5,125 nucleotides of DNA, from NCBI GenBank assembly GCA_025457805.1, contig JALOTR010000284.1, forward strand, positions 1 through 5,125, read 5' to 3'. Positions 1 to 5,125 of the stretch are shown here, piece by piece. Made by a program: the position numbers and the translations under genes. A model generated the notes under the pieces. The model made no database searches and had not been told where the DNA came from. It saw nothing but the letters and a program-made list of their open reading frames with translations. Every line of letters begins with the position of its first letter. The first letter of the stretch is position 1. The stretch comes from Akkermansiaceae bacterium (lineage in GTDB: Bacteria; Verrucomicrobiota; Verrucomicrobiia; Verrucomicrobiales; Akkermansiaceae).

Positions 1-3000
1 GGTCGTGGTGCCATTGACGGCCAGTCCGTTCAAGCTTGTCGTGCCGTTTCTGATATTGGACGAAGTATGCACGGAATGCCAGATCGTTGAGGGAGAAGCG
101 GTGCCACGATGAAAATGGAAATTGGTAGTGTCACCCAATAAGAACCGCAGTTCGCCAGGGTTCTGCTGTTTCATCACCCAGAAGACCGTGCGGATGTTGG
201 TCATGCGTGGAAAACCAAAGCTGGCTCCGTTGCCAACGGGAAAACGCACGACCGGTCGCCCGTTGAGTTCATTGGTCTCATAGGTGGGTGCGCCGGTAGT
301 CCGTGTGGCATGATTGCCGAGCCCGGACATTTCGTTCCAGGTATTGAGCGTGGCCCCGTCGCTCAAGCCCGTGAGCTGCGAGGCATCCAGCCACAAGGCG
401 AGGCCGGTCACGCCAGCCGGCGGGGGAGTGAGGGTGGTGAAGTTCCAGGTCGTGGTGTTGGTGATCCCGGTAAAACTGTTAGATACGACGCCATCAAGCG
501 CCGTCGGATCGATTTGGATGGCATACGATTTGCCGGGAAGGAGATTCGCGGTTGGGTTGATCGTCATCACTTCGCCAGCGATGGAAACCTGGGCTGTGTT
601 GGTGATGGCGATGTTGGTGGAGGTGCCATCGGTCAGGTTCATCAGCGTGATGTTGCCCGTGCCGCGAACGACGGCCTTGTTGAAGGTCACCACCAGGTTG
701 GCGTCCAGAGCAACACCGGTGGAATTGTCGGTGGGGCTGAAATTTCCGACGACGGGCCCGGTGATGGTGGTGGGTCGGCCGTTCGGGTAGTAGAGATCGA
801 GCAGTTCCTGCACCCGGTTGGTGATGGCGAGGGCGGTATTTTCGTTATAGGTGGTCCACCGGCTGGCGTGCTCGCGCTCCTCCCAGAAACCGCTGGAGCT
901 GGGTTGCCTGGTCCACCACCTGGTGGCGAAATCCCGGAAGGCGGTATTGTTGGCCGGCGCGAGGGATTTGTAGCGAACGAGACGGTCGTAGATTTCCACC
1001 GGCGCGACGAGCCCCGCATTGTTGATGGCATTGCGCAGGTTCGTGGCATTCTGCGGGTAAATGCCCCAGAAGTGGAACAGCGGTCGCATGTCCGCCCCCA
1101 CGTTCGTGGACAGACGCAGCAGGAGGCTGTCGGAGTCCGTCGGGTAATTGATGCCATTTTCGGCATCGGTCACGAACGACTTATAGTAATTGTTAAGAAC
1201 GCCCCAGCCGTAGATGCGGGCGATGTCCACCCACTTCGCGTGGCCCTTGAGCTGGTAAGCCTTTTCCCCATCGGCCATCTCCATTTTGTTCGGCCAGAAA
1301 TTGAACACGGTCATCCACGCCATCGCAGTGGTCTCCAGCGTGCGGTAAGTTATGTTATCACCTAGCGACGCCCGGAAGGCGGTGTCCAGATTGACTCCAA
1401 ATTTCCGGTGCAGGACTGGTATAAACGGCAGGTTCACGTTGGACTCGACCTCGCCGGGAAACTTGTCGAAGAAGTAAGCGTGGCCCTGCTCGTGGAACTC
1501 CACCTGAGCGTCATCCGTGCCATACTGCGGACCCCGGATCAAATAGTGGGTATGATAACCGTTGTTATAATTGGCCGAGGCACTGAAGCCGCCGACGTTC
1601 ACGGCCGGATAACCGGGTGCGAAAACGGAAGCGCGAATCAGCACATCGGCCTGAAGGTAAAAGGATTCCTTACCGCGGATCTGTGGGAAGCCTAGCAGGT
1701 CGTTGAAGGCATCCATCGCGGCGTCCCAGTCTTTCATCACCTGGGTCGGGTCGGGCATGTTGAAAATCCAGCTCCTTGGCACCTGCATCATGAACTTGTC
1801 CGACTGGAAATCCGCCCACGGCCCGAGGTTGATGCGCTCGGCCAGCCATTCCGCAGGCGTTGTCTGGTGAAAACTTTTCGCGGAGAAGTAGGGCGAGCGG
1901 ACGGCGTTGCGCACGGACACGTTCACGTTGCCCTGGTTGGCGAGCCATGGCACCTCGATATAAATGCCGCCGCCATGCGGGCAGGCGACTTTGGTTTCCA
2001 CTGCGTTGATGGGGTAGAGGACCGTGGAACGATCCAGGCGCTTGATCGAGGGCTTGTTGGAAAAATCCCACGAGTGCGCGCCGACCCGGATCTTGAAGCC
2101 CTTGCCCACCAAGGCCGCCGGCACGGTGACGGTGGCAATCGAGCCGGGCGCGAGGTAGCAGCCCGTCGGTTTGCGCGCGAACGTGCCGGGGCCATCGCCC
2201 TGGGTCGCCCAGCCCACCGTGTTCGCATAACTGGCCTTGATGGTCACGGTGCGTGTGATGTCCGCCGGATTCGCCGGCGGGTTGCATGCGCCGGGGAATG
2301 TTGAAGCGCTGCCGAACTTGAAACCGTTCAGCAAACTCTCGTGGTTTGCGAGTGTGGTCTCGTTGTAAACCACGTCCATGATGTATTGCTGCACGTTCCA
2401 AAGCGTCCAGTGGATATCGTTGGTGACGGAAGCACGGGCGGGCAGGCCGTTGACATACCAGCGGTTTCCGGTGGATGCGTCGTAAGCCCTCACCAAGTCG
2501 AACGCTGCGGTGATCAGTGCGGCGCTGTCGGCAAGACGGGCGTTCTGCTGATCGATGGTCGTTTTGTGCGCGGAGATCTGCGCGGCCGTGAGCGGGGTGG
2601 CTCCAGTGACGTGGTTCCTGAGCGCGACGAGCGCGAGAAACAGCGGATCGCCCAAGCCGGTGTTGAAGTTCCAAGTGGTGTCGTTGGTGATGCCGGGATA
2701 AGCATCGCCGAGAGCACTGGTGATGGCGGTGGGGTCGATGCGCACGGCCCAGGATTTGCTCGCGACAAAACCGCTGCCGGGATTGACCGTGAGCAGGTTC
2801 TCGGAAATCACGACCCGCGGATCGGTGATGGGAATGACGATGCTGGTGTTGTCCGTGAGATTTCTGAGGGTGATGTTTCCGGTGCCGCGCACGATGTTCT
2901 GGCTGAAAGTGGCCAAGAGCGGATTCGAGGCGAAGACATTGGTGGCATTGTCCGCCGGATGGGTGGCGACGAGCGACCAGCCGCCGATGGGCTTCTCGAT

Positions 3001-3594
3001 GTCGAGATGGAAGCGGCGGTCGTCATCGCCGGCGGTGATCGTGGTGTTTCCCACGCCGTTGGTGCCGGAACCATAGCTCACCCCATCGGAAAACTCGTCC
3101 GCCGTCATGGAGATGTAGGGAATGCCCTGCTGCCACGTGGTGGTGGAACTCGTCAGCGCCACGTCCACGCCGTAAAACGTGTTCGGCTGCAGGATGAAAG
3201 GAGTGTCAAGCCGCCAGGTGACGTGATTATTCGCGGCCCAAGTAGCAGTCTGGGTGGCGGTTTCGGTATAGACCGGGGTGAACGTGTTGCCGGAAATCCT
3301 GCCAATGCGGATGGTATAGACCTTGTTGCCGGGCGTGCTCTGTGTGATCCGGTAGGTCACGGCCTTGAACCGGAGCGCCTCGTTGCGCGTGCGGAACGTC
3401 TGGCCCTTGGCGGCCCCGGCGGCGGTGTTTTCGGGCCACCACTTGTCGGTGGCAGTCTGCGTGGCGAGATTGGAAAGATCCTCGCCGTCGATCACGGGGG
3501 CTGCCGCGCTGGCACTCACGGTGGCGGCCGAAGCCGGAAGCACGGCCAAGGCCGTGGCAGCGAGAATCGCGCCAAAAAGCGGATGGGTTTTCAT
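1..3594 (-). CDS. Secreted multidomain M60-like (enhancin/mucinase-type) zinc metallopeptidase, 3' end outside window
   Basis: One open frame of 1198 codons runs without a stop from ATG at 3594 to the left edge, so the C-terminus is missing. The start is fixed: the codon two upstream of the ATG is an in-frame TGA (3598-3600). Residues 1-23 form a signal peptide (K2, hydrophobic core, ASA cleavage site), so the protein is exported. Modules in order: beta-rich N-terminal module (about 36-200, family not assigned); SbsA-type Ig-like Big_5 (206-312); helical linker (314-445); M60-like domain (about 447-800); second Big_5 (943-1054); LamG/concanavalin-like module (1062 onward, beginning LALWLDAS). 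The catalytic signature is HEQGH at 701-705 (bases 1480-1494), followed by FPGEVESN, so E715 or E717 is the third zinc ligand. This fits the M60 pattern HExGH-x(8,28)-E. The pre-catalytic part (GWATQGDGPGTF, then KIRVGAHSWDF and HGGGIYIEVP) also fits the family. Known M60-like enzymes, including those of Akkermansia, cleave O-glycosylated mucin-type proteins. The actual substrate here is unknown. No SD precedes the ATG. Confidence 0.93.
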   Translation of the reverse strand, partial: MKTHPLFGAILAATALAVLPASAATVSASAAAPVIDGEDLSNLATQTATDKWWPENTAAGAAKGQTFRTRNEALRFKAVTYRITQSTPGNKVYTIRIGRISGNTFTPVYTETATQTATWAANNHVTWRLDTPFILQPNTFYGVDVALTSSTTTWQQGIPYISMTADEFSDGVSYGSGTNGVGNTTITAGDDDRRFHLDIEKPIGGWSLVATHPADNATNVFASNPLLATFSQNIVRGTGNITLRNLTDNTSIVIPITDPRVVISENLLTVNPGSGFVASKSWAVRIDPTAITSALGDAYPGITNDTTWNFNTGLGDPLFLALVALRNHVTGATPLTAAQISAHKTTIDQQNARLADSAALITAAFDLVRAYDASTGNRWYVNGLPARASVTNDIHWTLWNVQQYIMDVVYNETTLANHESLLNGFKFGSASTFPGACNPPANPADITRTVTIKASYANTVGWATQGDGPGTFARKPTGCYLAPGSIATVTVPAALVGKGFKIRVGAHSWDFSNKPSIKRLDRSTVLYPINAVETKVACPHGGGIYIEVPWLANQGNVNVSVRNAVRSPYFSAKSFHQTTPAEWLAERINLGPWADFQSDKFMMQVPRSWIFNMPDPTQVMKDWDAAMDAFNDLLGFPQIRGKESFYLQADVLIRASVFAPGYPAVNVGGFSASANYNNGYHTHYLIRGPQYGTDDAQVEFHEQGHAYFFDKFPGEVESNVNLPFIPVLHRKFGVNLDTAFRASLGDNITYRTLETTAMAWMTVFNFWPNKMEMADGEKAYQLKGHAKWVDIARIYGWGVLNNYYKSFVTDAENGINYPTDSDSLLLRLSTNVGADMRPLFHFWGIYPQNATNLRNAINNAGLVAPVEIYDRLVRYKSLAPANNTAFRDFATRWWTRQPSSSGFWEEREHASRWTTYNENTALAITNRVQELLDLYYPNGRPTTITGPVVGNFSPTDNSTGVALDANLVVTFNKAVVRGTGNITLMNLTDGTSTNIAITNTAQVSIAGEVMTINPTANLLPGKSYAIQIDPTALDGVVSNSFTGITNTTTWNFTTLTPPPAGVTGLALWLDASQLTGLSDGATLNTWNEMSGLGNHATRTTGAPTYETNELNGRPVVRFPVGNGASFGFPRMTNIRTVFWVMKQQNPGELRFLLGDTTNFHFHRGTASPSTIWHSVHTSSNIRNGTTSLNGLAVNGTTT
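433..768 (-). repeat. Second Big_5 (SbsA Ig-like) module of the M60-like protein
   Basis: This is an intragenic domain repeat, residues about 943-1054 of the M60-like protein, lying between the peptidase domain and the LamG-like module. It shares with the first copy the strings VRGTGNITL.NLTD.TS, IDPTA and GITN.TTWNF, spaced alike. Big_5 modules are Ig-like spacers or binding modules common in secreted bacterial proteins. The similarity is also visible at the DNA level near 619-669 against 2842-2892, which indicates an old internal duplication and not chance convergence. Confidence 0.8.
2659..2979 (-). repeat. First Big_5 (SbsA Ig-like) module of the M60-like protein
   Basis: Residues about 206-312 of the M60-like protein, starting GGWSLVATHPADNATNV and ending TTWNFNTG. 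It precedes the helical linker and the catalytic domain. The PxDNATNV opening, a central GNITL strand and a closing TxWNF strand are the usual landmarks of the SbsA Ig-like family. It pairs with the copy at 433-768, so the peptidase is bracketed by two related Ig-like modules. Confidence 0.8.
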
Positions 3595-3603
3595 TTTTCA
3601 GGA

Positions 3604-3609
3604 ATTATA
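3604..3609 (-). promoter_or_regulatory. Candidate -10 box (TATAAT) just before the M60-like gene
   Basis: A perfect TATAAT on the minus strand ends 9 nt before the ATG at 3594. Transcription from it would begin at or within a few bases of the start codon, giving a leaderless or nearly leaderless mRNA, which would agree with the absence of a Shine-Dalgarno there. Against it, no TTGACA-like -35 hexamer lies 16-18 nt upstream and no extended -10 TGn is present, so the match could be chance. Confidence 0.35.
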
Positions 3610-3716
3610 GGGCAAGTCGCGGTTGGAGGATCAGTTGGCGCATCATGGGTTTTCTTCGATCGACCCGCATCAAATCCCGCTGGGGTCTGGGTTCCCGAAC
3701 CAAGCGAATCCTCCTT
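3605..3716 (-). other. Orphan Shine-Dalgarno with a 32-codon candidate leader ORF
   Basis: The minus strand carries a full AAGGAGG (3710-3716), the best ribosome-binding sequence I saw in the window. Six bases after it comes TTG (3701-3703), opening a frame of 32 codons that ends in TAA at 3605-3607, 10 nt before the ATG of the M60-like gene. The predicted peptide is rich in Arg and has no recognisable domain. It could be a leader peptide coupled to the large gene, the remnant of a lost gene start, or chance in a short intergenic gap. A TTG start and no family match keep confidence low. Confidence 0.2.
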
Positions 3717-3741
3717 CCCTATTCCGCGCCGCCGGAATTCG

Positions 3742-4041
3742 TTAACGGGAAATGCAGGACTTTGACTGGGTGTGCCTGCGAACCGCGAACGCGATCGCAA
3801 AAGCAATGAGAGCACCCACCAAGCCCGCCGGAATTCCCATGATCGCCATGTAGAATAGCGGTTCGCCCCAGACAGCAGTCTCGCCAACTCCGCCAGACAT
3901 CGCCCAATGGAGACGTCTGAAAAAATCCGGCAAGATGTCCGCGCATGCAATGGATGCGGCGACGATGAAGCCGCCAAGACTCCAGAGGAAAAGACTGCGA
4001 TTTTGCTTACGGTGGGGCAGATTCATTAGGGTGGGTTCCAT
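3742..4041 (-). CDS. Small two-helix membrane protein of unknown function
   Basis: I do not recognise this gene. From ATG at 4041 it encodes 99 residues. A basic N-terminus (HRKQNR, residues 10-15) precedes a first hydrophobic helix (about 17-34). Then comes an amphipathic stretch with FFRRLHW and a glycine-rich turn, and a second long hydrophobic helix (about 62-87) followed by a basic tail (RRHTQSK). The charge pattern suggests both ends are cytoplasmic and the middle loop is outside. C33 follows a hydrophobic stretch, but the preceding residues SIA do not make a good lipobox. The start is uncertain: GTG at 4050 (102 aa), ATG at 4041 (99 aa) and ATG at 4026 (94 aa) share the frame, and only the last has even a weak GGAA upstream. 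The gene stands alone between gaps of about 140 nt on each side, so it is probably transcribed with the neighbours or from its own weak promoter. Confidence 0.6.
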   Translation of the reverse strand: MEPTLMNLPHRKQNRSLFLWSLGGFIVAASIACADILPDFFRRLHWAMSGGVGETAVWGEPLFYMAIMGIPAGLVGALIAFAIAFAVRRHTQSKSCISR

Positions 4042-4137
4042 AAAAAGCACCGTATCACGTCCGCCGGAGAGGCGATAATCGAAATTTTCAATGGTGCCAT
4101 CGACTCCATCAATGCTTGCACCGGGTCGCAGACACTC

Positions 4138-4159
4138 GGATTCGTTCCATCAGGAATCC
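4138..4159. repeat. Short inverted repeat downstream of the esterase gene
   Basis: GGATTC (4138-4143) and GAATCC (4154-4159) form a perfect 6-bp stem with a 10-base loop, starting 21 bases past the esterase stop codon in the direction of transcription. No T-tract follows on the minus strand and the stem is short, so it is at most a weak or Rho-assisted 3' end. It may be chance. Confidence 0.2.
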
Positions 4160-4180
4160 AGCGGGTCAGGACTTGGTGAA

Positions 4181-4708
4181 TCAGGGTTTCTTCATCATCT
4201 TGAGATTCGCCTCGGCAAAGGCCTTTCCCATCAGCGCGAAGGTCTTGGCGCAGCCGAGGTAATGGTAGCCGGCATTCGATGCGCCGCGTTTCCACATGGT
4301 GGCTTCCGCAGGGCTGATGAGATCCGCCTCGAATTTCTTCATATATTTGCTCTTCTGCTCATCGGTCATCTTGCCGTCGGCATTGGGGCCGATTGGATCT
4401 TTGTGATCGAGCCACCCGCGAACCTCCTCGATTTTCTGATTTTTCTCATCGATCGCTGCGAGTTCAGCGGACCAGAAAGATGCCGTCTCCACGGCTGCGA
4501 CATTGTCTTTGAATCCCGTCATGGAGGCGGGTGCGGCCATGGCCTTGCGAAAAATGCTCATTTGGCTATAATCGAAGGTGTCGATGCTCGCTGGGCCTTC
4601 CATATTGGATTGTCCGGCGAGGATGAAGACCTTGAGCGGCTTGGCGTGAGAGAGTGGCGAGAGGACGCACAGCAATGCGGCGGTGAGAATCACGATTGGT
4701 TTCCTCAA
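4181..4708 (-). CDS. Secreted SASA-family (sialate O-acetylesterase-like) SGNH esterase with in-frame loss of its central core
   Basis: The frame encodes 175 residues. Residues 1-22 form a signal peptide (R2, K3, hydrophobic core, SHA cleavage site). The mature N-terminus KPLKVFILAGQSNMEG is the SASA/SGNH block I, with S34 the expected nucleophile. Residues 52-175 match, from my memory of verrucomicrobial and planctomycetal members, the C-terminal third of the same family: FRKAMAAP, then NVAAVETASFW, then WKRGASNAGYHYLGCAK with H149 a likely catalytic His, then GKAFAEA. The roughly 200 residues that normally lie between are absent, including the SGNH oxyanion and QGxxD/N-type blocks. Residue 47 runs directly into the C-terminal part (bases about 4550-4570). 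The reading frame survives, but a working hydrolase is unlikely. Initiation is odd: an in-frame TAA lies one codon upstream and the only starts are TTG at 4708 or GTG at 4693. Intact relatives deacetylate sugars. The gene follows the GH105-type gene by 45 nt and is probably co-transcribed with it. Confidence 0.82.
   Translation of the reverse strand: MRKPIVILTAALLCVLSPLSHAKPLKVFILAGQSNMEGPASIDTFDYSQMSIFRKAMAAPASMTGFKDNVAAVETASFWSAELAAIDEKNQKIEEVRGWLDHKDPIGPNADGKMTDEQKSKYMKKFEADLISPAEATMWKRGASNAGYHYLGCAKTFALMGKAFAEANLKMMKKP
4691..4708 (-). promoter_or_regulatory. Competing start signals of the esterase gene (TTG 4708 versus SD plus GTG 4693)
   Basis: TTG at 4706-4708 has no Shine-Dalgarno upstream but gives a signal peptide with the expected basic n-region (RKP). 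GTG at 4691-4693 has GAGG (4703-4706) spaced 9 nt before it, a proper ribosome-binding arrangement, but the resulting N-terminus begins with ILTAALL and lacks positive charge. I kept the TTG start because of the signal peptide. No ATG upstream of the GQSNM motif is available in this frame. Confidence 0.35.
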
Positions 4709-4753
4709 AGTTTATCGGTCTGTTGTTTTAAAGTCGAGATCGCGGACTCATAA

Positions 4754-5125
4754 TCAATCAATCTCCAGCGATATTTTCAAATATTCGGAGGCGAAAAGCA
4801 GATAGGCTCCTGTTCCGAAGTTTTCGTTGTTTTCAGGCTTGAAGCGTTCGGGATAGGTCCCGCCTTGCTGGCATTTGCGCATGGCGCCATCTGGCGTTTG
4901 CATGGCGGAAACGAGTTTCCATGCGCGTTCGACGATGGGTTGATACTTGTCCTTCGGCAGGATGCCGCGATTGAGGCCGAAGGTCATGCCGTAGGCGCTG
5001 AGCGCGGTGGAACTCAATTCGACCTCCGGGAATTCTTCGTGGTTCATCAGGCTGATGCCGAAGCCCCCTGCGGGCAGTTCACATGCGGCGATGCCTTTTG
5101 CGAGGAGCCGCAGGCGTTCGGCATA
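4754..5125 (-). CDS. GH88/GH105-type unsaturated glycuronyl hydrolase, C-terminal part (5' end outside window)
   Basis: The frame is open at the right edge and ends in TGA at 4754-4756, so 123 C-terminal residues are visible. An internal ATG at 5047 is not the start, since the conserved family sequence continues upstream of it (ERLRLLAKGIAA, then GGFGISLMNHEEFPE). Family landmarks of the (alpha/alpha)6 barrel C-terminus are present: GGFGISL followed by ELSSTALSAYGMTFGLNRGIL, YQPIVERAWKLV, a DG followed by CQQ, and the closing FGTGAYLLFASEYLKI. GH88 and GH105 enzymes hydrate the 4,5-unsaturated uronic acid left by polysaccharide lyases, releasing the terminal sugar from pectin-, rhamnogalacturonan- or ulvan-type oligomers. 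The catalytic Asp lies in the part outside the window, so GH88 and GH105 cannot be separated with certainty; the SSTALSAYG-type helix favours GH105. The downstream esterase, 45 nt away on the same strand, fits a side-chain-trimming partner. Confidence 0.85.
   Translation of the reverse strand, partial: YAERLRLLAKGIAACELPAGGFGISLMNHEEFPEVELSSTALSAYGMTFGLNRGILPKDKYQPIVERAWKLVSAMQTPDGAMRKCQQGGTYPERFKPENNENFGTGAYLLFASEYLKISLEID

Noticed and set aside
310..1365. Long plus-strand open frame of 351 codons
   Set aside because: It is the exact codon-register mirror of the M60-like gene; its product is Gly/Val/Arg-rich without domains, and the minus frame has a clear signal peptide, HEQGH motif and recognisable modules.
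1670..2674. Minus-strand open frame of 334 codons
   Set aside because: Overlaps the M60-like gene in another frame; its Arg/Gln/His-rich product has no domain features.
3693..3704. GGTT-CCCG-AACC hairpin in the gap before the M60-like gene
   Set aside because: Only a 4-bp stem and no T-tract, so not a credible terminator.
2341..3765. Plus-strand open frame of 474 codons
   Set aside because: Antisense shadow of the same GC-rich gene; low-complexity composition, no motif, and it runs across the intergenic gap.
3729..3836. Two copies of a 12-base string CCGCCGGAATTC (3729-3740 and 3825-3836)
   Set aside because: Only two copies, one within a coding region and one beside the stop codon; no target-site duplication or mobile-element context.
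3591..3977. Minus-strand open frame of 128 codons covering the gap before the M60-like gene
   Set aside because: Overlaps the small membrane protein in another frame; Arg/Ser-rich with no domain, and it overlaps the M60-like ATG only by chance.
4380..4405. EF-hand-like NADG.M loop in the esterase C-terminal part
   Set aside because: With G112 as loop position 6, position 1 is Gly instead of Asp and position 12 is Gln instead of Glu, so the calcium-binding set is incomplete.
4091..4753. Plus-strand open frame of 220 codons
   Set aside because: Antisense to the esterase gene, whose signal peptide and GQSNM block are far better supported.

Overview
The window looks like chromosomal DNA from a member of the Verrucomicrobiota (Verrucomicrobiales-type). 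It is GC-rich, and it carries secreted multidomain proteins with SbsA-type Ig-like modules, a LamG-type module, and a GH88/GH105 plus SASA esterase pair. Good Shine-Dalgarno sequences are mostly absent. The taxonomic call is an inference from protein style, because no rRNA or other marker gene is present. Every gene I can support lies on the minus strand, so the window reads from right to left.

Layout in the direction of transcription. (1) At 5125-4754 is the C-terminal part of a GH88/GH105-type unsaturated glycuronyl hydrolase, whose start lies beyond the right edge. (2) After 45 nt, at 4708-4181, is a 175-residue secreted protein of the SASA (sialate O-acetylesterase-like) SGNH esterase family. 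It has a signal peptide, the GQSNM nucleophile block and the family's C-terminal region, but the central catalytic core is missing in frame. (3) At 4041-3742 is a small two-helix membrane protein of unknown function. (4) The 147-nt gap at 3741-3595 holds an orphan strong Shine-Dalgarno with a 32-codon TTG-initiated reading frame, and a TATAAT box 9 nt before the next start. (5) From 3594 to the left edge runs one uninterrupted frame of at least 1198 codons. It encodes a secreted M60-like (enhancin/mucinase-type) zinc metallopeptidase with modules in this order: signal peptide, beta-rich N-terminal module, Ig-like Big_5, helical linker, M60 catalytic domain with HEQGH, second Big_5, LamG-like module. 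Its C-terminus is outside the window.

Functionally this is a secreted polymer-degradation locus. The GH105-type enzyme and the esterase next to it suggest attack on acetylated uronic-acid polysaccharide such as pectin or rhamnogalacturonan. The large M60-like protein suggests cleavage of O-glycosylated protein. Whether the two halves serve the same substrate cannot be decided from the sequence.

The most notable observations are the esterase that appears to have lost its middle while staying in frame, the size and modular design of the M60-like protein, and the unusual initiation signals before both. No tRNA, rRNA, CRISPR array, insertion sequence or integrase was seen. No gene-free stretch exceeds 150 bases.
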